This document shows, piece by piece, positions 7,693-15,248 of a stretch of DNA of 16,781 nucleotides. The position numbers were made by a program, and so were the translations under genes. The stretch covers positions 1-16,781 of the forward strand of contig CAZQXC010000049.1 in NCBI GenBank assembly GCA_964597075.1. The letters are read 5' to 3'. This DNA is from UBA2336 sp964597075 (GTDB lineage: Bacteria > Bacteroidota > Bacteroidia > Cytophagales > Cyclobacteriaceae). Every line of letters begins with the position of its first letter. The first letter of the stretch is position 1. The notes below the pieces were generated by a model. It saw only the letters and a program-made list of their open reading frames with translations. It was not told the DNA's origin and did not search any database.

Positions 7693-8433
7693 ATGACGAA
7701 AACCGATATGATTTACGGCACGCGTGCCGTAATGGAAGCTATAAAAGCAGGACGGCAGATTGAACGCATCCTTATCCAGAAAGGGATTTCAAATGACCTG
7801 GTACGGGAACTTCTTCAACTTATGCGCGCAAAAGATCTTTCCTTCAGTTATGTTCCGCAGGAAAAACTAAACCGGCTTTCCACAAAAAATCATCAAGGTG
7901 TTATTTGCATGCTCTCGGCTGTAGAATATGCCACATTGGATAATATCATTCATGCGGTGTACAGCGATGGCCGTGAACCCTTCCTGCTTTTGCTTGATCA
8001 AATTACTGATGTTCGGAATTTTGGAGCCATTGCCCGCACAGCCGAGTGCGCAGGTATTGATGCATTGGTGATTGGTGAAAAAGGCAATGCGCCCATCACC
8101 AGCGATGCTATGAAGACTTCTGCCGGGGCGCTGAACCATTTACCTGTTTGCCGGGAAAAGGATCTAAAAAAAACTATTACTTATCTCCGCGAAAGCGGAA
8201 TTATGGTTATAGCGTGTACCGAAAAAGCTACGAAACTAATTTACGATGTTGAGATTAAGGGCCCTGTGGCCTTGATTATGGGTTCGGAAGAAGACGGAAT
8301 CTCGGATGCCTTATTACGAAGCGCGGATGAACTGGTAAAAATTCCGATGAAGGGAAATATCGGATCACTCAATGTTTCTGTTGCAGCCGGTGTGGCAATT
8401 TATGAAGTGGTGAGGCAGAAGACCAGTAGTTAA
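7693..8433 (+). CDS. rlmB: 23S rRNA 2'-O-ribose methyltransferase RlmB (SpoU/TrmH family)
   Basis: The 246-residue protein has two domains. Residues 6-75 form the RNA substrate-binding domain (MIYGTRAVMEAIKAGRQIER, then STKNHQGV). The rest is the SPOUT catalytic domain: motif 1 LDQITDVRNFGAIARTAE at 101-118 with the catalytic arginine at 115, motif 2 ALIMGSEEDGIS at 193-204, and motif 3 IPMKGNIGSLNVSVAAGVA at 217-235, which forms the knotted SAM site. RlmB methylates a guanosine in the peptidyl-transferase loop of 23S rRNA (G2251 in E. coli). A related TrmH-family specificity cannot be excluded. Family homologues usually begin at MIYG, so the ATG at 7708 may be the real start. It converges with manC, with 8 bases between stop codons. 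Confidence 0.9.
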   Translation: MTKTDMIYGTRAVMEAIKAGRQIERILIQKGISNDLVRELLQLMRAKDLSFSYVPQEKLNRLSTKNHQGVICMLSAVEYATLDNIIHAVYSDGREPFLLLLDQITDVRNFGAIARTAECAGIDALVIGEKGNAPITSDAMKTSAGALNHLPVCREKDLKKTITYLRESGIMVIACTEKATKLIYDVEIKGPVALIMGSEEDGISDALLRSADELVKIPMKGNIGSLNVSVAAGVAIYEVVRQKTSS

Positions 8434-8441
8434 TTTAAAGA

Positions 8442-9521
8442 TTACAAAAACTCCACTCCTCCCTTCATTGCCTTTACATCATTCACAAATTGGCGGAATA
8501 GATCCTCCCGCTCTTTCTCGCAAACAATAATCACGTTGCCAAACTCACCGATCAGGTAGCCATTTAAACCTTGAGCAATCACTAGTCGGCCCGGTGTAGA
8601 AGAGCGTACAATCGAGTTGCGCGTATCGTATACCAATACTTGTCCTGTAGTGGTGTTATTATCCTTGTCCTTGGTGGAGATATCATGAATGGAGTTCCAG
8701 GAGCCCAAATCCGACCAACTGAAATTAGCCTGGCACACATATACATTGGTGGCCTTTTCCATTATGCCATAGTCGATGGAAATGCTTTTGCACTGGGTAT
8801 AAATCTTTGCTATAACCTTCCTCTCCTGATCCGTGCCAAATTGATCTAAACTTTCCTCAAACACCTCTGCCATCTCAGGCAAGTGCTCTTGCAGGGCTGA
8901 GATAATGGCTTTTACGCCCCATATAAAAATACCTGAATTCCAGGCGAAGTCCCCACTCTCTAAAAATTTCTTTGCCAGTGATATTTCCGGTTTCTCCGTA
9001 AAGGTCTTCACCTTTTTTAAAATTTTCTTTTCGGGTATAAACTGGATGTATCCGTAACCCGTTTCCGGGCGGGTGGGTGTAATCCCCAGGGTGATAAGCT
9101 TATCCTGATCCTGTGCCTGATCTACTGCTTTGGAAATAGTGCTTTGAAATTCACTTTCCTTTAAAATCAAATGATCAGCCGGACTTACTACAATTACTGC
9201 CTCTTTGTCCCGTTGCATAATTTTGTAACTGGCATAAGCAATACACGCTGCTGTATTTTTGCGCACAGGTTCAGCCAATACCTGGCTATCGTTAATCTCT
9301 GGAAGCTGCTGTTTTACCAGGTGAACATGTTCCTCATGGGTTACAATAAAAATATTCTCCTTCGAACAAATCGGCAAAAACCTTTCATAGGTAGACTGAA
9401 GAAGTGACTTACCAATACCCAATACATCTAAAAACTGCTTCGGTTTGGCATTTCGGCTATACGGCCAAAAGCGTACACCTACGCCACCAGCCATTAACAC
9501 TACGTAAAGATTTTTTTTCAT
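8442..9521 (-). CDS. manC: Mannose-1-phosphate guanylyltransferase
   Basis: This enzyme makes GDP-mannose from mannose-1-phosphate and GTP in the cytoplasm. At 359 residues it is the monofunctional form; the C-terminal cupin isomerase domain of the ~480-residue bifunctional enzymes is absent. The nucleotidyltransferase signatures are in order: AGGVGVRFWPYSRNAKPKQF at 11-30, EPVRKNTAA at 84-92, SPADHL at 113-118, TGYGYI at 154-159, FTEKPE at 174-179, WNSGIFIW at 194-201 and SIDYGIMEKA near 247-256. In the nucleotide loop, valine replaces the usual threonine or serine before the arginine (V16), which is a conservative-looking change. The start lies 3 bases after the SIS-domain gene's stop, so the two are cotranscribed and probably translationally coupled. 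No terminator is visible at its 3' end, where it meets rlmB. Confidence 0.93.
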   Translation of the reverse strand: MKKNLYVVLMAGGVGVRFWPYSRNAKPKQFLDVLGIGKSLLQSTYERFLPICSKENIFIVTHEEHVHLVKQQLPEINDSQVLAEPVRKNTAACIAYASYKIMQRDKEAVIVVSPADHLILKESEFQSTISKAVDQAQDQDKLITLGITPTRPETGYGYIQFIPEKKILKKVKTFTEKPEISLAKKFLESGDFAWNSGIFIWGVKAIISALQEHLPEMAEVFEESLDQFGTDQERKVIAKIYTQCKSISIDYGIMEKATNVYVCQANFSWSDLGSWNSIHDISTKDKDNNTTTGQVLVYDTRNSIVRSSTPGRLVIAQGLNGYLIGEFGNVIIVCEKEREDLFRQFVNDVKAMKGGVEFL

Positions 9522-9524
9522 GTT

Positions 9525-9920
9525 TTATTTACTCTTGAGAAGTATTGTACAATTCCCCATAACATAATCGGTACGAACCAAATACGATCTGATCTGGCTC
9601 ACTATGGCAACAAGTTTGGAACTTGTGCGTTTCAAAATGAATACAAGGGGCTTAATTTCAGGTTTATTGCTACTTTTTGAAACACAAATGACAGTATCGG
9701 CTGGTAAAATATTGCCTAAATCGCCTTGAACGACATCTGTGGCATGCATAAACAAAGATGGAGTGCCGGCTGAATTTAGGGCAGTCACAATTTTATTGGC
9801 TATAATGGCACTTTTACCAATGCCTGTAACGGCAACACGGCCTTTTGAAGAATAAATTTCTTTAAAGCTCGTTTCCAAATCGTTGTCAATTAACCAGGTT
9901 TTCAATTGCACGGTATTCAT
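9525..9920 (-). CDS. Short SIS-domain protein, KdsD/KpsF-like but truncated
   Basis: The 131-residue protein is a single SIS (sugar isomerase) module most like the N-terminal half of arabinose-5-phosphate isomerase (KdsD/KpsF). Matches are RVAVTGIGKSAIIANKIV at 28-45 (the family's GxGKS with the active-site lysine, K36), GTPSLFMHATDVVQGDLG at 52-69 and SKSSNKPEIKPLV at 81-93. It departs in several ways. Family members are about 320 residues with the last SIS helices and two CBS domains, all missing here. The histidine usually before GDLG is glutamine (Q65), and the usual SGxxPE/SGNTPE is SSNKPE. It is nonetheless an intact frame, 3 bases ahead of manC. It may be a sugar-phosphate-binding regulator or a degenerating paralogue; isomerase activity is doubtful. 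Confidence 0.75.
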   Translation of the reverse strand: MNTVQLKTWLIDNDLETSFKEIYSSKGRVAVTGIGKSAIIANKIVTALNSAGTPSLFMHATDVVQGDLGNILPADTVICVSKSSNKPEIKPLVFILKRTSSKLVAIVSQIRSYLVRTDYVMGNCTILLKSK

Positions 9921-9983
9921 TTAATAAAACTTCCTGTGCAATGTTTTTGATATTTTTTACTATATTCAATTCTGTTTCGGGAA

Positions 9984-9991
9984 TAACTTTG
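9984..9991 (+). promoter_or_regulatory. Candidate -7 promoter element for recQ
   Basis: TAACTTTG matches TAnnTTTG exactly, 51 bases before the recQ ATG, giving a leader of about 45 bases. No -33 TTG is at the usual distance; the nearest TTTG, at 9946-9949, is too far upstream. Confidence 0.42.
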
Positions 9992-9998
9992 ATACAGA

Positions 9999-10006
9999 CA
10001 AAGATA
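9999..10006 (-). promoter_or_regulatory. Candidate -7 promoter element for the SIS-manC operon
   Basis: The minus strand reads TATCTTTG, an exact TAnnTTTG match. Its leader to the ATG at 9920 would be about 70 bases. No -33 TTG is visible. It lies 7 bases from the plus-strand recQ element, so the two polymerase sites overlap. The rest of the 122-base gap (9921-10042) holds no gene or hairpin that I can see. Confidence 0.42.
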
Positions 10007-10042
10007 TAAAGAATTGACAGTTACTATTTGGAATAGAAGATT

Positions 10043-12235
10043 ATGATGGTGGTTGAAGAAAAAGATGAATTAAAGCTTAAACTAAAGGAGGTTTTTGGGT
10101 ATTCCACATTTCGTGGCAACCAGGAAACCATTATCCGGAATATACTGGACGGTAAAAATACCTTTGTTATCATGCCCACAGGGGCTGGTAAGTCCTTATG
10201 CTATCAATTACCGGCTTTGATGTCGGACGGGTTGGCCATTGTTATCTCACCGCTCATTGCGTTGATGAAAAACCAGGTAGACCAATTATTTGGCTATGGT
10301 GTAAATGCCCGCTTCCTTAACTCAACGCTTAGCAAGGGGGAAATAACACGCCTGAAAAAAGATTGTGTAAACGGAGAGGTTAAACTCCTGTATGTAGCAC
10401 CCGAATCCCTGACCAAGGAAGAAAACATTGAATTCCTGAAGAAGGTAAATGTTAATTTTGTAGCAATCGATGAAGCGCATTGTATTTCTGAATGGGGGCA
10501 TGATTTCAGGCCGGAGTATCGAAAAATAAAAACCATGATTCAGCAACTGGGTAACTTGCCCGTTGTTGCGCTTACGGCCACGGCAACACCCAAGGTTCAG
10601 ATTGATATTCAGAAAAACCTTCAGATGGAGGAGGCCGATATTTTTCTCTCCTCCTTTAACCGGAAAAATCTTTATTACGAAGTACGCCCCAAAAAGGAAA
10701 CTAAAAAACAACTCATCAAATTCATGCGCGACAACAAAGGCAAGTCGGGCATTGTGTATTGTTTGAGTCGCAAAAAAGTAGAAGAGATAGCCAACCTCTT
10801 ATCGGTTAATGGATTTAAAGCCGCTCCCTATCATGCTGGATTAGATCCGGATGTGCGCGAGAAAAACCAGGATGACTTTCTGAATGAAGAAGTTGATATC
10901 ATTGTGGCCACCATTGCCTTTGGTATGGGCATTGACAAACCCGATGTTCGGTTTGTGGTGCACTACGATGTTCCGAAATCGTTAGAGGGCTACTATCAGG
11001 AAACCGGTCGCTCCGGTCGTGATGGTCTGGAAGGACATTGCTTAATGTTCTACAGTCATAATGACCTGAACAAGCTTGAAAAATTCAATAAAGATAAATC
11101 TGTACAGGAGCGCGAAAATGCCCGCATCTTGTTACAGGAAATGGAATATTACGCTGAATCACCTGTTTGCCGCAGAAGGCAATTACTGCACTACTTTGGT
11201 GAAGAGTTTAAGGAAGACAACTGTGGTATGTGCGACAATTGCGTTCATCCGCGTGAGCGCTTTGATGGTATGGAGGCAGTTAAAACCGTACTTCAGGCTG
11301 TTAAACAGACCAACGAACGCTTTGGACTCAATCATCTGGTTAATGTGATTCGGGGTATTGAAGACGAGTATGTAAAAAGTTATGGCCATTTCGATCTGGC
11401 CATTTATGGAACTGGTGGGGATGAGGATGCGGATTTCTGGAAATCGGTAATTCGTCAAACCCTGATATATCAATTACTTGATAAGGATATTGAAAACATA
11501 GGGGTGCTTAAAATTTCCAAGCGAGGCGAAGCCTTCCTGAAGAAGCCAGTCCCCATTGAGTTGGCGCGCGATCATGACTTCACCACCGATATCGAGGATG
11601 AAGAAGTGTCCTCTGAAAGAGCTCCCGTAAATGCAAAGGCTTACGATGGCGCACTCTTTGAACTGCTCAAGAACTTACGCAAGAAGATTGCCAAGGAAAA
11701 AAATCTTCCACCCTATGTAATCTTCCAGGACCCTTCACTGGAAGAGATGGCCACCACCTACCCTACTACCAAAGAAGATCTCGCGTCCGTAAATGGCGTG
11801 GGCATGGGTAAGGTGAATAAATTCGGAAAAGAATTTCTTGAGTTAATTCAGAATTACATTGACGAAAATGAAATTGAAACTGCAACCGAGGTTGTGGTAA
11901 AATCATCTGTCAATAAATCGAAGACAAAGATTTTTATCATTCAACAGGTAGATAAGAAAGTTGATCTGGAAGAAATAGCTGAACTCACGCATCTTTCTTT
12001 TGAAGAATTGCTCACAGAAATAGAAAATATCTGCTATTCCGGAACGAAGTTGAATCTGAATTATTACCTGGAAGCCCTCATAGATTCTCAAAAACAAGAT
12101 GACATACACGATTATTTTATGAATGCGGAGACCGATAGCCTAGAAGCTGCCCTCAATGATGAGTCGTTAGCGGACTATACCGAAGAGGAGATCAGGCTGA
12201 TGCGAATTCATTTTATGAGTGAGTATGCTCATTAA
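10043..12235 (+). CDS. recQ: ATP-dependent DNA helicase RecQ
   Basis: The 730-residue protein is a 3'-5' DNA helicase for repair and recombination. In order: a Q-motif region FGYSTFRGNQETII (18-31), Walker A MPTGAGKS (44-51), DEAH (143-146), LTATAT (177-182), YHAGL (263-267), QETGRSGRDG (319-328), and the RQC zinc site with Cys 376, 394, 397 and 400. A winged-helix region (about 405-505) and an HRDC domain (about 535-605, VNGVGMGKVNKFG) follow. After the HRDC is a 120-residue C-terminal extension with a helix-turn-helix-like segment (VDLEEIAELTHLSFEELLTE) and an acidic end. It makes this RecQ longer than the ~610-residue E. coli protein and resembles the extension of other Bacteroidota RecQ. 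The ATG at 10046, one codon on, could also serve as the start. Confidence 0.96.
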   Translation: MMVVEEKDELKLKLKEVFGYSTFRGNQETIIRNILDGKNTFVIMPTGAGKSLCYQLPALMSDGLAIVISPLIALMKNQVDQLFGYGVNARFLNSTLSKGEITRLKKDCVNGEVKLLYVAPESLTKEENIEFLKKVNVNFVAIDEAHCISEWGHDFRPEYRKIKTMIQQLGNLPVVALTATATPKVQIDIQKNLQMEEADIFLSSFNRKNLYYEVRPKKETKKQLIKFMRDNKGKSGIVYCLSRKKVEEIANLLSVNGFKAAPYHAGLDPDVREKNQDDFLNEEVDIIVATIAFGMGIDKPDVRFVVHYDVPKSLEGYYQETGRSGRDGLEGHCLMFYSHNDLNKLEKFNKDKSVQERENARILLQEMEYYAESPVCRRRQLLHYFGEEFKEDNCGMCDNCVHPRERFDGMEAVKTVLQAVKQTNERFGLNHLVNVIRGIEDEYVKSYGHFDLAIYGTGGDEDADFWKSVIRQTLIYQLLDKDIENIGVLKISKRGEAFLKKPVPIELARDHDFTTDIEDEEVSSERAPVNAKAYDGALFELLKNLRKKIAKEKNLPPYVIFQDPSLEEMATTYPTTKEDLASVNGVGMGKVNKFGKEFLELIQNYIDENEIETATEVVVKSSVNKSKTKIFIIQQVDKKVDLEEIAELTHLSFEELLTEIENICYSGTKLNLNYYLEALIDSQKQDDIHDYFMNAETDSLEAALNDESLADYTEEEIRLMRIHFMSEYAH

Positions 12236-12256
12236 TAATATTTAATCTTCCCGAAT

Positions 12257-12288
12257 AAAGGCCTTAAGTTCTTATCTTTGAGGCCTTT
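12257..12288 (+). terminator. Possible recQ terminator overlapping the purD promoter
   Basis: AAAGGCCT at 12257-12264 pairs with AGGCCTTT at 12281-12288 across a 16-base loop, and TTTTA follows on the 3' side. It begins 21 bases after the recQ stop. The loop is long and the T-run short, so termination may be weak. Confidence 0.45.
12273..12280 (+). promoter_or_regulatory. -7 promoter element of purD
   Basis: TATCTTTG matches TAnnTTTG exactly, 19 bases before the purD ATG, predicting a leader of about 13 bases. It lies within the loop of the hairpin at 12257-12288. No clear -33 TTG is seen in the A/T-rich DNA upstream. Confidence 0.55.
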
Positions 12289-12299
12289 TATAGTTACAC

Positions 12300-13604
12300 A
12301 TGAACATTCTGATTATTGGTAATGGCGGGCGTGAACATGCCTTTGCGTGGAAAATTAAGCAAAGCAGCCTTTGCACCAATCTTTTTGTTGCGCCCGGCAA
12401 TGCTGGTACCGCGACTCTTGCGCAGAACATCGCAATAGGTAGTGATGACTTTAAAAAGCTGGGACAGTTTTGCATCGATCAGCAAATCGGTTTGGTTGTT
12501 GTTGGCCCCGAGAAGCCCCTTGTAAATGGTATACGTGATTTCTTTGAGAGTCACCCCATACTTAACTCCATTCCCCTTGTGGGTCCGGGAAAAACCGGTG
12601 CGCAACTGGAGGGCAGTAAAGACTTCTCCAAACAATTTATGCTCCGTCATGGCATACCTACTGCTCAGGCAAGAACCTTTCATACCCACGAAATCAATCA
12701 AGCTAAAGACTACATTAATGCATGTACTCCGCCTGTTGTACTAAAAGCCGATGGCCTGGCGGCAGGAAAGGGAGTAATTATCACTGAAGATAAAGAGGAG
12801 GCAAAACAGGTCATTATTGAAATGCTGGTAGATAAAAAATTTGGAGCCGCCAGCACAAAAGTACTCGTAGAAGAATTCTTATCTGGCATTGAACTTTCCG
12901 TATTCGTGCTAACGGATGGAAAAGATTATATCATTATGCCCGAAGCCAAAGACTACAAACGTATCGGTGAAGATGATAACGGGCCAAACACAGGTGGCAT
13001 GGGCGCAGTGTCACCGGTTATTTTTGCGGATTCCGAATTTATGAAGAAAGTAGAAGACCTTGTGGTGAAGCCAACGATTTCCGGGTTACAAAAAGAAGGC
13101 ATTGATTACCGCGGCTTTATTTTTATAGGTTTGATGAATTGTAAAGGGGATCCTTACGTGATTGAATACAATGCCCGGATGGGTGACCCTGAAACACAAG
13201 TAGTTCTACCCAGAATTAAGAGTGATCTATTGCCCGTATTGTTTGCAGCAGCGCAAGGTGAATTAAAAGGAAATACCATTGAAGTAGACAGTGAAACGGC
13301 CGTAACAGTAGTTATGGTGTCCGGAGGTTATCCTGGTGAGTATACAAAAGGAAAGATCATTAACGGCATTAGCAAGTCATCCGAGGCCATCATATTTCAT
13401 GCGGGCACAAAGGGAGTCGATGAAAAAACAATTACCGATGGCGGTCGCGTGATGGCCATAACCGGTATGGGAGCCGATTTGTCCTCAGCCCGTGAAAAAG
13501 CTTATACCGGAGTTGCCAAACTAAGCTGGGATGGCTTATATTTCAGGAAAGATATCGGACAGGATTTGCTGAATTTCCAGTCCCATACTTCAGATAAACT
13601 CTAA
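12300..13604 (+). CDS. purD: Phosphoribosylamine-glycine ligase (GAR synthetase)
   Basis: This enzyme catalyses the second step of de novo purine synthesis, joining phosphoribosylamine and glycine with ATP. The 434-residue length is normal for the monofunctional bacterial enzyme. Signatures are GNGGREHAFAWK at 7-18 (N-terminal domain), APGNAGTA at 31-38, GPEKPLVNG at 69-77, the ATP-grasp segment KADGLAAGKGVII at 149-161, EEFLSGIELSVF at 191-202, the family motif GPNTGGMGAVSP at 228-239, and EYNARMGDPETQ at 289-300 with metal-binding E and N. No residue expected to be essential looks changed. It heads a plus-strand run with the PSP1 gene 24 bases downstream. No other purine genes are in the window. 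Confidence 0.97.
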   Translation: MNILIIGNGGREHAFAWKIKQSSLCTNLFVAPGNAGTATLAQNIAIGSDDFKKLGQFCIDQQIGLVVVGPEKPLVNGIRDFFESHPILNSIPLVGPGKTGAQLEGSKDFSKQFMLRHGIPTAQARTFHTHEINQAKDYINACTPPVVLKADGLAAGKGVIITEDKEEAKQVIIEMLVDKKFGAASTKVLVEEFLSGIELSVFVLTDGKDYIIMPEAKDYKRIGEDDNGPNTGGMGAVSPVIFADSEFMKKVEDLVVKPTISGLQKEGIDYRGFIFIGLMNCKGDPYVIEYNARMGDPETQVVLPRIKSDLLPVLFAAAQGELKGNTIEVDSETAVTVVMVSGGYPGEYTKGKIINGISKSSEAIIFHAGTKGVDEKTITDGGRVMAITGMGADLSSAREKAYTGVAKLSWDGLYFRKDIGQDLLNFQSHTSDKL

Positions 13605-13628
13605 ATTCAGCCTTTCAAAAAAAATGAT

Positions 13629-14771
13629 ATGGGTTGTGCGTGCGGAACATCAAAAGATGGGAAAGTAGCCGGTTGTAATAATAACGGAGCCTGCCAGACA
13701 GGCGGTTGCAATAAGATGAATGTATTTGATTGGCTTTCCAACATGGAAATGCCAGGTCAGGATACCTTTAACATTGTGGAAGTCCGGTTTAAAAATGGCA
13801 GAAAAGACTTTTACCGGAATATCGATAAACTTAACCTCACCACGGGGGATGCTGTTATTGTTGAAATCCCAAACGGCCATCATTTAGGACATGTATCCCT
13901 GCAAGGCGAACTGGTGCGCTTGCAAATGCAGAAAAAGAAAATCGCCAACGATAACGAGATCAAAAAAATATATCGACTGGCCCATACCAAAGATGTGGAG
14001 AAAGCGGAGGAAGTAAAGAAAAGAGAATTACCTACCCTCTATCGCACACGTGAAATTGTGCGTGAGCTTAAATTGAACATGAAGCTTTCGGATGTTGAGT
14101 ATCAAGCCGACAACACAAAGGCTATTTTTTATTATTCTGCTGAAGACCGCGTGGATTTTCGTGAGTTGATTAAAATTTTGGCAGGAGAATTTAAAATACG
14201 GGTAGAGATGCGGCAGATCAGCTTACGTCAGGAAGCAGGTCGTTTGGGTGGTATTGGCGTATGTGGAAGAGAGTTGTGCTGTTCAACCTGGTTAGGTGAT
14301 TTTAAAAATGTGGCAACCAGTGCAGCTCGCTATCAAAATTTATCACTGAATCCCAGCAAACTATCCGGCCAGTGTGGGCGATTAAAGTGCTGCCTGAATT
14401 ACGAGTTGGAAACCTACATGGAGGCCCTTCAGCATATTCCGAAAATTGAAACACCTTTGCTTACTGAGCAAGGAGAGGCCCGACTCCAAAAAACCGACAT
14501 CTTCAAAAAAATTATGTGGTTTGGTTTTAGTGAGGAAAATACCTGGTATCCATTAAATGTAGATCGGGTAAACCAGATACTGGAATTAAACAGGGCTGGT
14601 AAAAAACCGGCCACACTTATTATCGATGTGGCTGAAGCTAAAGTGCCCGTTCAAACCCTTAACAGCGATCTGGAACGCCTGGATAAAAAATATCAACGAA
14701 CCGGAAAAAAGAAAAATAAGAAAAGAAAAAATAAGCGTAGAAATCCTAACCAACCCCGAACTCAGGGATGA
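13629..14771 (+). CDS. ricT: PSP1-domain protein, RicT/YaaT-like
   Basis: The 380-residue protein is a Bacteroidota homologue of B. subtilis RicT (YaaT). It has a Cys-rich N-terminal tail (Cys 3, 5, 16, 22, 27), a PSP1 core from about 45 (FNIVEVRFKNGRKDFY, GDAVIVEIPNGHHLGHVSL) and the region RVEMRQISLRQEAGRLGGIG at 191-210. The core holds two C-x4-CC sets, Cys 212/217/218 and 249/254/255. In RicT such cysteines bind iron-sulfur clusters within the Ric complex, which affects RNA processing. Whether that holds here is inference, since I see no RicA or RicF partner in the window. The C-terminus is a lysine/arginine-rich tail (about 355-380), which could contact RNA. The stop overlaps the gldH start by 4 bases, so the two are translationally coupled. 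Confidence 0.87.
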   Translation: MGCACGTSKDGKVAGCNNNGACQTGGCNKMNVFDWLSNMEMPGQDTFNIVEVRFKNGRKDFYRNIDKLNLTTGDAVIVEIPNGHHLGHVSLQGELVRLQMQKKKIANDNEIKKIYRLAHTKDVEKAEEVKKRELPTLYRTREIVRELKLNMKLSDVEYQADNTKAIFYYSAEDRVDFRELIKILAGEFKIRVEMRQISLRQEAGRLGGIGVCGRELCCSTWLGDFKNVATSAARYQNLSLNPSKLSGQCGRLKCCLNYELETYMEALQHIPKIETPLLTEQGEARLQKTDIFKKIMWFGFSEENTWYPLNVDRVNQILELNRAGKKPATLIIDVAEAKVPVQTLNSDLERLDKKYQRTGKKKNKKRKNKRRNPNQPRTQG

Positions 14772-15241
14772 GAATTTTATTTTTTTTAATCACACTGATA
14801 ATCGTCTGTGTGGGATGCGATCACTCCCGGCTTTACGAAAAAAACACCGATTTTAAGCAACGCTATTGGATAGTTTCAGAAAAACCCACATTCGACTTTG
14901 ATATACTGGATACCGAAAGCAAGTATAATATGTACATTACGCTGCGCAACGAGTCCGATTATACTTATTCCAATATTTACTTTACATACTATCTCAACGA
15001 TAGTACGGGTACAGAACTGGAAAAAAAATTAACGTCAGCATTACTCTTTGATAAAAAAACAGGCCGACCATTTGGCGATAGTGGATTAGGATATATCTAC
15101 GAGCATCAATTTCCCCTACTGGAATCCTATAAATTTAAACACCCCGGCAAATACAGCATACGCTATGAACAATTTATGCGTACCGATACGCTGAGAGGAA
15201 TTTTATCCGTAGGGCTTCGGGTAGAAAAGGCAGAAAATTAA
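14768..15241 (+). CDS. gldH: Gliding motility lipoprotein GldH
   Basis: The 157-residue lipoprotein has a short signal peptide ending in a lipobox, IIVCVGC, with the lipidated cysteine at position 17. The mature part (SRLYEKNTDFKQRYWIVSEKPTFDFDI, YNMYITLRNESDYTYSNIYF, and FPLLESYKFKHPGKYSIRYEQFMRTDTLRGILSVGLRVE) has the beta-rich pattern of GldH. Gld lipoproteins are required for gliding in Flavobacterium johnsoniae, several of them through the type IX secretion machinery. GldH sits in the cell envelope; its exact role is less clear than that of GldK-N. The ATG is nested in the ATGA overlap with the PSP1 gene, an arrangement I recall as common in Bacteroidota. No plus-strand T-run follows its stop. 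Confidence 0.88.
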   Translation: MRILFFLITLIIVCVGCDHSRLYEKNTDFKQRYWIVSEKPTFDFDILDTESKYNMYITLRNESDYTYSNIYFTYYLNDSTGTELEKKLTSALLFDKKTGRPFGDSGLGYIYEHQFPLLESYKFKHPGKYSIRYEQFMRTDTLRGILSVGLRVEKAEN

Positions 15242-15248
15242 TATCCTT

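Noticed and set aside
9525..9920. The SIS gene as a plain pseudogene of kdsD
   Set aside because: The frame is intact, ends 3 bases before manC, and there is no leftover downstream coding sequence for the missing part, so it is annotated as a gene with doubtful activity.
10322..10711. A 129-codon minus-strand open frame and a neighbouring one
   Set aside because: Both are antisense to the recQ helicase domain and have no domain or promoter support.
12294..12701. A 135-codon open frame on the minus strand
   Set aside because: It lies entirely over the start of purD, whose plus-strand protein is unmistakable; the antisense frame shows no recognisable domain.
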